Origin: Acanthococcus lagerstroemiae
Taxonomy: Eukaryota > Arthropoda > Insecta > Hemiptera > Eriococcidae
Length of the DNA: 64,000 nt
Assembly (NCBI GenBank): GCA_031841125.1
Contig: CM063106.1
Span: 46,427,806 to 46,491,805, forward strand
Direction: 5' to 3'
Below the pieces are notes generated by a model. The model searched no databases. It was not told where the DNA came from and saw only the letters and a program-made list of their open reading frames with translations. This document shows, in pieces, positions 23,571 to 33,345 of this stretch. The stretch's first letter is position 1. Each line of letters opens with the position of its first letter. The position numbers and the translations under genes are program-made.

Positions 23571-24194
23571 CCCCCCTGCTCAGTCCCCTAGGGCATATGA
23601 CTTGGGCCAAACATTGGTGATAGCTTTAGGAACCCGTCCTCCATCCCCTCCATTGAAAAAAAAACTGAAAAAATCATTTGGAACTTTTAAATTTTTCCAA
23701 TGTGAAAGATATCAATTTCGTGAGAATTACCCACTTATACTTAGAAATTTTTTACTATGACTTAGAAATATTTTTTTCTCAAATACTTGTTGATTGAATT
23801 ATTATCCCTACTCTAGTTGTACACTGTCCCCTCCCTTTTTACCCAAGTATAATTCTTACAACCTATAATAATTTTCCCAAATTATATTTTCCAACCTATA
23901 ATTTCTTTCGCAACATATAACTTTTCCAACCAATAATTTTTTTACTAACCTATAATATTTTTTCCCGACTTATAACTTTTGTAGTTTCACCTACTAACCT
24001 GAACATCTAAAGTTATAATTTTTCTTAAGTCGGGACAATATTATTCGGGAGAATATTATTCGGCAGATTATTCGGCACATTATTCGGGGCAATATTCGGG
24101 ACATTATTTGGGACAATATTATTCGGGACATTATTCAGGACAAAAATACAAAAGTACATAATAATACTGACAATGACTGGACCTGAAACATAAA

Positions 24195-24446
24195 AACAAA
24201 GAGACGACTAAAGTTAAAGGATTCAGACTGCACCCTAAAAATGCCGCTAAATTGAATGGTCCTGCCATGGAACGTGTAATTCACGGTGAGGTTGAAAAAA
24301 TTGAGACTCGTAATACCGCCTTCAAATGTGACGTTTTGACAAAAAACATTGTAAATATAGACGAAGTAAAGACATTTAATTTCGGATTTGATAAACGTGT
24401 AATTAGGACAGACTTTGATACTGTGCCCTATGAGTATAAAAAATAA
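24195..24446 (+). pseudogene. C-terminal fragment of a protein-primed family-B DNA polymerase (Polinton/virus-like)
   Basis: Open from about 24195 to TAA at 24444. It reads KETTKVKGFRLHPKNAAKLN, then GEVEKIETRNTAFKCDVLT, then EVKTFNFGFDKRVIRTDF and DTVPYEYKK to the stop. The order VKGF.L...NA.KLN / I..R...F...V.T.N / K....FDKRVI....DT.PY.Y is the extreme C-terminus of PolB proteins in Polinton/Maverick elements and related large DNA-virus-like elements. None of the palm motifs are present: only this end survives, directly beside the inner edge of the long inverted repeat. Remnant only, no function expected. Confidence 0.65.
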
Positions 24447-24489
24447 AAAAAATGTATAGTATATAGTTTGTATATATGTTTTTGTGTTT

Positions 24490-24837
24490 TTAGTCCCCAA
24501 GTAAGTTTTACTGTTTAATTTTTCATTTTGTATGTTCACTTTTATATTTTGTGTATATTTTTCACCTTATAATCAGTTTGTAGGTTTTAGGTCCAGTCAT
24601 CATAGTGTATTTAAGTAAGTTTTACTTTTGTATTATGTTTTCTGTGTTTGATTTTTCATTTTATACATTCACTTTTATATTTTGTGTATTTTACCTTATA
24701 ATCAGTTTGTGTGTTTTATGTTCAATCATCATAGTGTATTCAAGTAAGTTTTACATTTGTATCATGTTTTTGTGTTTAATTTTTCATTTTGTATGTTCAC
24801 TTTTGTATTTTGTGTTCTTTTTTAATGTTACAGTCAG
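24490..24837. repeat. Three tandem units of about 120-130 bp
   Basis: AAGTAAGTTTTAC recurs at about 24499, 24613 and 24743, each followed by TTTAATTTTTCATTTTGTATG-like and CTTATAATCAGTTTG-like blocks. The third unit is cut by the TTGCCC element at 24837 and resumes after 27799; units 1 and 2 therefore provide an internal empty site for that insertion. Confidence 0.8.
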
Positions 24838-27799
24838 CCCGATAAATAATTTGAATACGGTTGCCCTGTAGTTGCCTTGTAGAATAGGGTAACTGTTGCT
24901 GTTTTAGGGCAACTACAGGGTAACCACGCTGAAGGACCGCCCACTTCTAGAAGTTGCCTCATATTCTCCAGCAAACTTCACTGTTGCCCGTTGGTTGCCC
25001 GTTGGTTGCTCGTTGGTTGCCCGTTGGTTGCCCGTTGGTTGCCCTTTGCCTTTCGGTTAAACAGTTTTTATTGTACAACTTTGTCCAGTATTTCCGAGGT
25101 ACGAGTGTTGCATGAAAGATTGCTGAAATTGTATTTCATACGTTATTAAAAGTGAAAAAGCGAAGCAATTTGAAGTATAGTCAGATTCTACACCGTTGTC
25201 GTTCGAAGAGGTGAGTACAAGTACGACGTACATGCTAAACGTAATACGTTTTCCGTATATATTTCTGTGTACCTACGATACGTGTAACAGCATAGCATTA
25301 TAGAGTGACAGGTATCAGAGGATTGTGCATGGTGCATTCTTAGGGTGCATTCATGCCGGACTGAATCAGAAAATTCCGCTGATTTTTTTAGTCGCGGATC
25401 ACACGGAATTTGCACCAGATATCGCATATTTGGCTTGATCAAATTGCAATGCTTCGTTGCAGATATTCAAAAATGGCAGAAGCCATTAAAGCAGCAGAGG
25501 TTAGAATCAAAAGTGACATTATTCGCCAGAAAATGTTTTCAGAAACTGAGAAAAACTGATGGGATTTACTGCGCGTGGCCTGGGGCGGTTTCTCCTACTA
25601 ATATGGTAGGCAGGCAACTCACAAAACGTACGTGACAAACATTTTCATGTTCCGTTACCGTCAGGAACGCTCACTAACCCATTTCAAATGAAAATTGGAT
25701 AAAGTCACTTTTGATTCTCATCTCCTCAATTACTCAACAACGACACAACGAACCGTACGCTCATTACTCGTATTTTTGCAATGATATGGTGTAATCAATG
25801 CCCCTCTACCATCGCCTAGAATGCATATCTTGCTATTTCGCACACGATAATGGGTGAAAGAGGAGGGTTCGAAAGTTCAGAAACCATTCACATCTCAAAA
25901 TCAATAATTTAGCCATAAGGTCTACTCCTTCAGAGCCGGTCACATATTATTCTTTATATTTCAAATGTCAATTCTATTCAATAATATGTAACTGTATAGC
26001 TGTATGCTGACGCAGCCATTCATTATCCTATTTTTAATCATGTATACGGTTATTCTACCGAAACCTTGTTACTTTTGTCCCAGATAGATATCTGGCAATG
26101 TATAAACAATAGGGTCCTCTTATACAGTATAAACTCAGAGGATAAATTATTGTATCTTTTTTATTAATTTGAAGTATCGTGCCCCTACCCCTTTTGGAAA
26201 TCTCATTTAAATGATCAAAATCCCTTCGACATAATTGTCCTTCGTCATGGATTGGGCTTCAAAAATTTTTTTGTAAATATTATCTCTGCGTGTTTGGATA
26301 AACTGATGCGTGTGTACAGTTTTTGTGAGTACAGTGAACAAGTTGGTAATGCAGTACGTGTTTTAGACTCGATCAGAATCAATGCAGCCATATTTGAAAA
26401 CGTGTCTCTCGCTTTTTTGTCCTTCGCCATGGTCAAATTAGAACCAGTCAGAAAACAGACACAGAGCAAATATTTCTGAAAAAGGATGCTGTGGGTGGAA
26501 GGAAAACTGAGTAATTATTAAGGTAAGAAAGTGAGAAAACATTTTTTCTAGTCCAGTTTAGTGCAGTGAAAATGCAGTCAGCCACAGAAAAATATTTCAA
26601 ACTAATCAGACGTTGAATAAACCACAAAACGAGAAAAAACAACGAAAATCCGGATTTTTCCCAAACTTTCCGGACATTATTCAAAAATTCAGATATTTTT
26701 TGCCGAAGGTCGATCAATCCGGAGATTGACTAGAAAATCCGGAGCACCTGGCAGCACCGATACGAGTTCATTGATGTGCGTGTGGAAGAGTACGTGCGTA
26801 TTCACAGTACACGGGCACGCGTGCGCGTAGGAACTTCTTTCTATAGCCAACAGTTCCTTCAACGTGGGCTGCCATTCCTTCAGCGTAGTGGTCTTATCAT
26901 TTGAGCCCCCTCTGTCTCCTCCGCTAGGAAGTATGCTATTGGTTTAACCTCATAAATACGTTCTATTATATGCATATAAATGATTTCGATGAAAAAACAA
27001 GTAATAATGTTTTGTCTTTATTTTTTTTTAAACAAAAAAAGCATGAATTATCAAGGTTTCGGTAGAATGACCCATATATAAGAGATAGGTACCTCATTTT
27101 CATTTCCTTTGAGGATTTTTATTGGATTACATCCTCATTCCCTTCTTTTACATAATATGTAGGTATATATTCAATCTTGTTTTCCAGTTAATATAGCCTT
27201 TGACTTTTACACTTTTATTCCATTTTGTCACCTGTGATATAAGTGAGTGTGTCTTCATGGGGGAGTAGTACTGAATTGAGGACATCCTGGGAACTATAGG
27301 GCAACAAGAGGGCAATTCAGAAGGGCAACTGAGAAGGCAACCACGGGGCAACAAGAGGGCAACTGAGAAGGCAACCATGGAGCAATAAGAGGGCAATCTG
27401 GAAGGGCAACCACTGGGCAACAAGAGAGCAATCCAGAAAGGCAACCACGGGGCAACCAGAGGGCAATCCAGAAGAGCAACTGAGAGAGCAACCATGGTGC
27501 AACCATGGGGCAACAAGAGGGCAACCAGAGGGCAATCCAGAAGGGCAACTGAGAGAGCAACTATGGGGCAACAAGAGGGCAATCCAGAAGGGCAACCGAT
27601 AGGGCAACCATGGGGCAATCTGAAAAGGCAACTCAGATGGCAACTTGAGGGCAACATATTGCCTTTTTACGCAATGGTAAAATGGGGCGTTCTGATTGAT
27701 CGGTGCTGGAGTGCTGGAGGGCAATTACAGGGCAACCAGTTGCCTTTTGCAGGGCAATAAGTCCGGGGCAATTTCAGGGCAACCAAATTCTTTATCGGG
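24838..27799. mobile_element. 2.96-kb DNA element with CCCGATAAA ends and TTGCCC arrays, copy 1
   Basis: CCCGATAAATAATTTG at 24838 and the complement CCCGATAAAGAATTTGGTTG at the right end (27799) are inverted ends. AG is duplicated on the flanks (24836-24837, 27800-27801), supported by the uninterrupted tandem units next to it, which read AATCAGTTT. The left subterminal region carries GGTTGCCCTGTAGTTGCC and several TTGCCCGTTGG units (about 24987-25050); the right one has about thirty GGCAAC/GGCAAT units (27299-27655) in the opposite sense. Open frames inside (25345-25635, 26252-26479, 26448-26717) match no transposase I know. Copy 2 at 58383-61201 has the same interior. Confidence 0.85.
27299..27655. 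repeat. GGGCAAC array, about 30 units (copy 1)
   Basis: Units of 9-19 bp such as GGGCAACCAGA, GGGCAATCCAGAA and GAGCAACTGAGA follow one another. The proline/cysteine-rich frames on the minus strand (PSGLPSCCPIVAL-like) are translations of this array and are not genes. Confidence 0.9.
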
Positions 27800-28746
27800 A
27801 GTTTTTATGTTTCAGGTCCAGTCATTGTCAGTATTATCCCGTTGAACATTTTTCATTACCATGACTGTTTTACGTAGGCGCAGAGTTGGTGTGAATATGC
27901 GCAAGTCCACTGAACTACTACATGTACAAATTATACAAAAATATTATGCAGGATTATGTACTTTTGTATTTTTGTCCTGAATAATGTCCCGAATAATAAT
28001 GTCCCGAATAATATTGTCCCAAATAATGTCCCAAATATTGCCCCGAATAATGTGCCGAATAATGTCCCAAATAATATTGTTCCGAATAATGTCCCGAATA
28101 ACATTGTCCCGAATAATATTGTCCCGACTTAAGAAAAATTATAACTTTAGATGTTCAGGTTAGTAGGTGAAACTACAAAGTTATAAGTTGGGAAAAAATA
28201 TTATAGGTTAGTAAAAAAATTATTGGTTTGAAAAGTTATATGTTGCGAAAGAAATTATAGGTTGGAAAAAATTATAAGTAGGAACAATTATGTTCTGAAA
28301 AAAATTATAGGTTGAAAAATATAATTTGGGAAAATTATTATAGGTTGTAAGAATTATACTTGGGTAAAAAGGGAGGGGACAGTGTACAACTAGAGTAGGG
28401 ATAATAATTTAATCAACAAGTGTTCGAGAAAAAAATATTTCTAAGTCATTGTAAAAAATTTCCAAGTATAAGTGTACATTAAAAAAAAATAGAACAGAAA
28501 AAATTCTAAGTCATAGAAAAAATAAAAAAAATAAAAACCGTTACAAAAAATTAAAACCCATTACGAAAAAATTTCTGTCATAGTAAAAAAAAAATAATTC
28601 TAAGTATAAGTGTACATAAAAAAGAAGAAAAGAAAAAAGAAAAAAACAACGATTTCTTAAACCAACGGTTGGTTATGGATGCGCACGCCACTTACTGACG
28701 GGTCAGGGACCCCCGTGGAAAGTGTCCTATACCGACCCATCTACTA

Positions 28747-29684
28747 AGGCTCCGGTAGCCGCAGCCAAAAACTTACAAGTGTGAAGATTGGGATTTAAAC
28801 TCAAAGTAGCTGACATCTGGCGGCGGAATATGTAACTAACAAAACCGGGATCTTGGTTCTTCTTTACATGCTGTTTAATGAGGCAAAGTAATTTTTTGAA
28901 GAATTGTAGTTAATTCAGGAGTGGTTGTCGAGAATTAAAATTTGATCATTTCGTTGGATTGGCAAAAGTAAAGTTGGTGTAAATCTGTGCATGTAATCTA
29001 GCAATGTATAGCTATTATTATGTGTTAGTAGCTGATACTTCTGGGCAAATTAAATGATGAAATCATGAAACATGAGAACGGTTAAAAGTAACCGAACTGA
29101 ACTTGACCTTGAAGAGACAATATAGAAACATTAGCGATTTCGTGAAAACTTTTCAAAATAATCAAACTTAATGCAACTTGACTTGATCTTGAAGCAGGGA
29201 CGAAAACACTGGCAATTCCGCAAAAATGTTCCTGAATATTCAAACCTAATCAACCCGGAATTAAGAGACGAAAATATGGGCTTTGACCCCCTCCCCCTTC
29301 AATAATTTGGCAGTCAGCAAATTTTGAAACTGTTCATTTGAATTTTCATTTTTTAAGAACGTTTTTTTGTTTGTTTTGTTGTTGTTGTTTTTTTTTGTTT
29401 AGTTGAAAAATATTTTGATTGAAAAATCGGCTAATGTTCGGTTTCCAAAAAATATTTGTCGGCAAATTTTTCTTCTGCCCCCCCCCCCCTCCTCTCAACT
29501 GAAAGTCAAGTTTCGTCTCGGTCTAAATTGACTTTGACACGGTGATTTAAAAAAAAAAAACATTAACAATAATCCTGTAGAAACTTTTCAAATTTGTTGA
29601 ATCTAACCGACCCTAACGTCACCTAAAAAATGTTGACAACCCCGTAGAAACTTTTCAAAATGGTCTTATTATAAATTCGCTTAC
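28747..29684. other. Intronic spacer with degenerate ~80-bp minisatellite and a second repeat
   Basis: About 28940-29270 and 29565-29680 hold diverged repeats built on CTTGACCTTGAAG, GAAAACTTTTCAAAAT and AATCAAACTTAAT; an inverted counterpart lies at 48140-48520. The stretch 29282-29520 (AATAATTTGGCAGTC, then GCAAATTTTGAAAC) is repeated at 31615-31815. No exon seen. Confidence 0.6.
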
Positions 29685-30386
29685 CTCGGGTGTTATTGGT
29701 TGTTTGGAAAGGTCAACGTACATGTTCCTTCCCGCAGACAAGTACGACGAGGTTTTATAAAAATTATATGCGGGAATGGCCTAAGGCTAGAGAATTCCAT
29801 ACAGTGCTACCTTCTAGCTCAAACTTATGTAACACCTCGCCTTTATCAATGCTTAGCAACACCATTTTTGACTGAAAACAAACGAGCATGTAAAGTATGT
29901 GATATTAGAAGTTATAAAACTTATACACTTGATAATAAAGTGAGTTGAGAATTGAAAGAGAGTTGTATGTACCAGTGATTGAGACGTAACTGAAATAGAA
30001 TTACTCTCAACCGTAAGTCTCTGCTATCTACTATCACAAGTAATAAAATGGAGCAAGGACACCTCATACTGGTATTGACCTCATACAGAAAATATCTATG
30101 AGTTCAGAATACATTTTTCGAATTTTGATTATTACCATGAAATGGATGACATCCTGCTATCTATGTTGAAAGTGGATTAAGTTACCTCATTTTCCATCAT
30201 ATAATGTACAACGAGATGGTTAGTAAACGCTGCCGACGCCCATGTCATGGCATTGTCTTTGTCCTCCGCAACAAAATATGTAGCTGTGTTAACATTTGGA
30301 GTTGTTATATCAAGTTTGATGAGTTTAGAATTGGGTTCATCTTTATTAGTTCTGAATATGAATTTCGTCTCATCGTTGGTTATGTA
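29685..30386 (-). pseudogene. Decayed tandem duplicate of the prolyl-oligopeptidase-like gene (two exons)
   Basis: The exon at 30386-30186 reads YITNDETKFIFRTNKDEPNS, KLIKLDITTPNVNTATYF and TWASAAFTNHLVVHY. It is the counterpart of 52712-52515 in the intact copy (a beta-propeller segment beginning YVTN). Its acceptor, TTTGCAG in the intact copy, is TTTGCCG here (AG to CG at 30388-30387). The exon at 29871-29685 is 187 nt instead of 186 in the intact copy (49695-49510): it starts SKMVLLSIDKGEVLH, then shifts frame after ELEGSTV and runs into stops, although the donor GTAAGC survives. Intron and flank sequence also match between the copies. No counterparts of the other nine exons were found apart from a doubtful terminal one at 18504-18560. 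The long-TIR element sits between the two. Confidence 0.85.
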
Positions 30387-30979
30387 CGGCAAAAAAAAAA
30401 GTATTTAAGACGGTTGGATATTGGAGTGAAGTGTTGTGGTAACACTGCTTCCGAACATTCTAATTAACGTTCAGGTTGACCATGTGGTGTATTCATTGGA
30501 CAGGTAAGAATAATTTTTTGGCTGAAAGATTCATTGATTGGGACGATATGGTCCAGAAAATTTGACATCGAAATGAAACAATTGTGAATATTAGCATATA
30601 TAAGTGCAAAATAAAGTCGATGTATTTGGAAGTATCTATTATACTCAAATTACGTGCCTTTAAATACGAAATTCAGAAAATGTTTCAGCTGTAAGTAGCT
30701 TAGGCAATAATGTAGAACTTGAAACTAGTGTGTGAGGAGTCGAAGCACTCTATGTATATATTTTTATTTTTATATATTTTTATTTTATTTGGTTTAACGT
30801 ACCATCCAACAGCCAAACGGCCAATAACAGAGGGCGACATGGGATACGAATAATACATAAAAAATAATAAAAATAATGAATGATACCTAATACTAAAAAT
30901 ACTAAATGATAATATCTACTAAAAATAAAGAAATAATAAATAATGATGATACTAAAAATAATGAAAATAATAAATAAGT

Positions 30980-30980
<1 letters not shown>

Positions 30981-31026
<46 letters not shown>
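30981..31026. repeat. (AAT)n microsatellite
   Basis: About fifteen uninterrupted AAT-type triplets, preceded by a longer imperfect AAT/AAAT-rich stretch (30840-30980). Confidence 0.95.
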
Positions 31027-31059
31027 TCAATAATACAATACTGTTAATATTATTAGTTG

Positions 31060-31600
31060 CCGCGGAAGTGAGATGAAGGACGTGGCAAAATACTATATTC
31101 CGACGGATATTCCTTTCTTTTACAGGCTTTTTATTGACCATTAATTTTCAGAGGAATCATGTTCGACCCAGTCACCCTAAACATCATGTATCCACCCCCA
31201 ATAGGAAATTATAGTCATTAAAAGAATGCGATATAATATGCAAATGTATATTATTTAGGTCATCTCTGACCCTAAAAGTGATGAAAAATGTTTATGTTTC
31301 AGGAAAATCCCTGCATTTTGAGCCCCATTTCATTTTGCATATCGTACATATTTGAGGTAAAAATGCATATTTTTACATATTTCGTGTCTTTTTCGCGTTT
31401 TTTTAAAACATGTTTTTACGTACGGGTATTTTGCCAAATTCATAAAAATTGTCCAAAATACGAGTACGGCTATTTTACGTTTCTTTCTTGTAAAAAAAAA
31501 AATCGCTCGTGTTTGAAAGGAAAAAAAAATGTTGCAAAATATTCTCCTAGAATTTTTTTTTGGCAGTTTGGCAAGGGCGAAACTATAGGGGGATGTGGAG
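31060..31600. repeat. Segment homologous to 53480-53960 (duplicate intron sequence)
   Basis: Shared blocks include CATGTTCGACCCAGTCACCC, CATCATGTATCCACCCC, AATATGCAAATG and GTCATCTCTGA...CCTAAAAGTGATGAAAA in the same order and orientation. Together with the exon matches this extends the duplication across neighbouring introns. Confidence 0.8.
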
Positions 31601-31614
31601 GGTTGAAACACCCC

Positions 31615-31815
31615 CCAATAATTTGGCAGTCCGCAAATTTTGAAACAGTTCATTTGAATTTATCATTTTTTATGAATGTTTGTTTATTATTACCTATTAT
31701 TTTTTTCCATTAAAAATATTTCGAATAAAAAATCGGCAAATTTTTAAATTTTAAAAGATTTTGTCGGCAAATTTTTAGTTTCCTCCCAAAACTGAAAGTC
31801 AAATTTCGTTTCTTA
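31615..31815. repeat. Dispersed repeat, second copy of 29282-29520
   Basis: AATAATTTGGCAGTCCGCAA, AGTTCATTTGAATTT and a closing AACTGAAAGTCAA block occur in both copies. Confidence 0.7.
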
Positions 31816-32166
31816 AAATGGATTACCCGGGACTCCTGTCAGACACTAATCAGGCAAAGGCCGAAGGTTTGAAGTTGAGTATCGAACATTATCTGAAAGG
31901 TTGAAACAAAGCTGAGATGTGGAAGGCATTTCGAAATCCTGAAAGTCGGTATAGCAAACGTTGAATTTCGAATTTCGATGACTATTCTGTTCTTACTAGA
32001 TTCTCTGTTTGACTTGGAGCCTAAAATTTAAGAAAGTTGAACATTTTATTAAAATCGAAAAGCAGGCCCGTAGCCAGCCATCTGCGGTAGGTGGTGCCGA
32101 CTGTTTACCATGGGGGGGGCGCTTGAGGATACACATAGTATATATAATGTGAAGAGTTCTACGAGG

Positions 32167-32422
32167 CAGTGGTATAGTCAGGAGGGCAAAGAGTGCTAAT
32201 GCCCCCAAGGCACCTGAAATTGAATGTAAAATACGTATGCAGAAATGAGCAATTTCGCTTTAAAACACGTTTTTTCGAAAAATTTTCGCTCGAGTATTTT
32301 ACCTTCACTTTCATACAGTATCTAGTATCGACGATTTTTAAAAAATACTTCAATTTTCGACTTTTTCTCCCTTGAAAATCTTATTCTGCCCCCCCCCCCC
32401 GAAAATCCTGGCTACGCCACTG
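32167..32422. mobile_element. 256-bp MITE with CAGTGG(C/T)(G/A)TAG ends (hAT-like)
   Basis: CAGTGGTATAGTCAGGA at 32167 and the complement of TCCTGGCTACGCCACTG ending at 32422 form the inverted ends. CAGTGGCGTAGCCAGG is a hAT-type end. No matching 8-bp flanks are seen, so it is old or recombined. A C-run lies just inside the right end. Confidence 0.7.
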
Positions 32423-32845
32423 ATTGAATTTGGTCTCAAAATTCATAATAAAAACCGGTGATTCAACTACCGACAACCAATTGAAAAAAAAATTGAATAG
32501 ATCGCGTGAAAAAATTGACACTTAGAACGATCAAATTTTTGAACTTTTGGAAGTAAAAAAAACTCTATTTCTGTGGACTTATTAAGTTGTCAGTTCTCAA
32601 ACAGTCATTCAGGCATATAGCCATCGATATTCAATATGAACTGGATCGCGAGCCTACGGTTTATATTCTTGTATAGTGATAAATACTTAGAGCTAGGACT
32701 TTTCGGGAAAAAAAAATTGAAATTCGGCAATAAAAACTTTAATGCCGGCAATTTTCGGCAAATTACTACAACATGTTCTTTTCTAACCTCACAAAGGATC
32801 GTCCAAAAAAAGAAGAAAGAAAAAAAAGCGTTTTGAAACATCGTA

Positions 32846-33345
32846 TTACAAAAATCGTTTATTGTAGAGGAAAATCAAATATTTTTCGAGATTTTCTTGG
32901 GTGAAGCTGTGTATACGATCGGTGAGGATGTACTGGTAGTCCGAAAAAGAACGTTCGATATCAACGGATGTCAGTGGAGCCCAGGTAAAAACGCTTAGCA
33001 ATGCAGGGTTTTGGGCGAAGGTAGATGGAGGCGCGGTGCCCTCAGTTAGAGGAACGTTCAGTTCTTCTAATGAACTCGGTCCAAAATTTTTCGCGAATAC
33101 ATTTTCTGCTTTCCTTCTCAAAATTAATCCGCCTGAACCTGGAATTTGATTGATTTTCGAACAAACTTCATGCACTATTTGGAGCTGCTCATGAAGTGGA
33201 AGACCCCTAGTTTCGAGTTTCTGGATAACATCTGGTAGTTGATAAGCGAGATCCGAAGACAAACGACTGGAAGAACTAAGAAGCAGTGTTTTGAGCTTCT
33301 GTATCTGCTGACAGTCGTTCAGCAACTCACATACCCATTTTCGGC
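32846..33345 (-). pseudogene. hAT transposase C-terminal (dimerisation) region
   Basis: On the minus strand the frame reads WVCELLNDCQQIQKLKTLLL, PDVIQKLETRGLPLHEQLQI, GGLILRRKAENVFAKNFG and then PLTSVDIERSFSDYQYILTD followed by LEKYLIFLYNKRFL to the stop at 32846. P-TSVDIERSFS with a following LxxxLxxLYNKR is the hAT dimerisation block of elements common in aphids. The upstream catalytic core is not readable in 33345-33710. Remnant of an autonomous hAT copy. Confidence 0.7.

Larger units (their letters stand above)
21060..23734. mobile_element. 2.67-kb nested DNA element with CTGGGTAATTCTC ends and inverted subterminal motifs
   Basis: TGGGTAATTCTCACGAAATT (21061) is mirrored by AATTTCGTGAGAATTACCCA (to 23733). 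It splits the left arm of the long-TIR element: the uninterrupted right arm supplies the empty site (reading GTACAC then TTATAC), and only 1-3 bases (AC or CAC) can be duplicated. Subterminal motifs face each other: CTTCAGCGTCGTGGCC at 21439 on the left, and GCCACGACGCTGAA at 23441 and 23525 with a variant at 23482 on the right. These look like transposase-binding repeats. It carries one broken gene (21988-22911). Confidence 0.75.
20781..28746. mobile_element. 7.97-kb long-TIR element, Polinton/Maverick-like remnant, with two nested insertions
   Basis: The left end TAGTAGATGGGTCGG at 20781 is mirrored by CCGACCCATCTACTA ending at 28746. Pairing continues inward for roughly a kilobase: left arm 20781-21059 plus 23735-24197 (split by a nested element), right arm 28746 down to about 27800. 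Both arms hold a tract of ATTCGGGACA-type repeats (24035-24141; 27972-28120). Just inside the left arm lies the C-terminal end of a family-B DNA polymerase (24195-24446), the usual place for such a gene in Polintons, which also have long TIRs. The right arm has about 126 extra bases (27828-27955). Against a standard Polinton: no 6-bp target duplication at the ends, and no capsid, integrase, ATPase or protease remains. Taking out the nested pieces leaves about 2.3 kb, so it is a collapsed copy. Confidence 0.65.

Noticed and set aside
27148..27724. Several long minus-strand frames rich in Pro/Cys/Leu (169, 135 and 88 aa), repeated at 60647-61126
   Set aside because: They translate the GGGCAAC array in all three frames; length follows from the repeat lacking stops, not from coding.
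20629..28823. GCTGACATCTGGCGG on both sides of the long-TIR element as a target duplication
   Set aside because: The words lie about 140 and 60 bases from the element ends, so they cannot be the duplicated target; related words also occur at about 62507 (complement).
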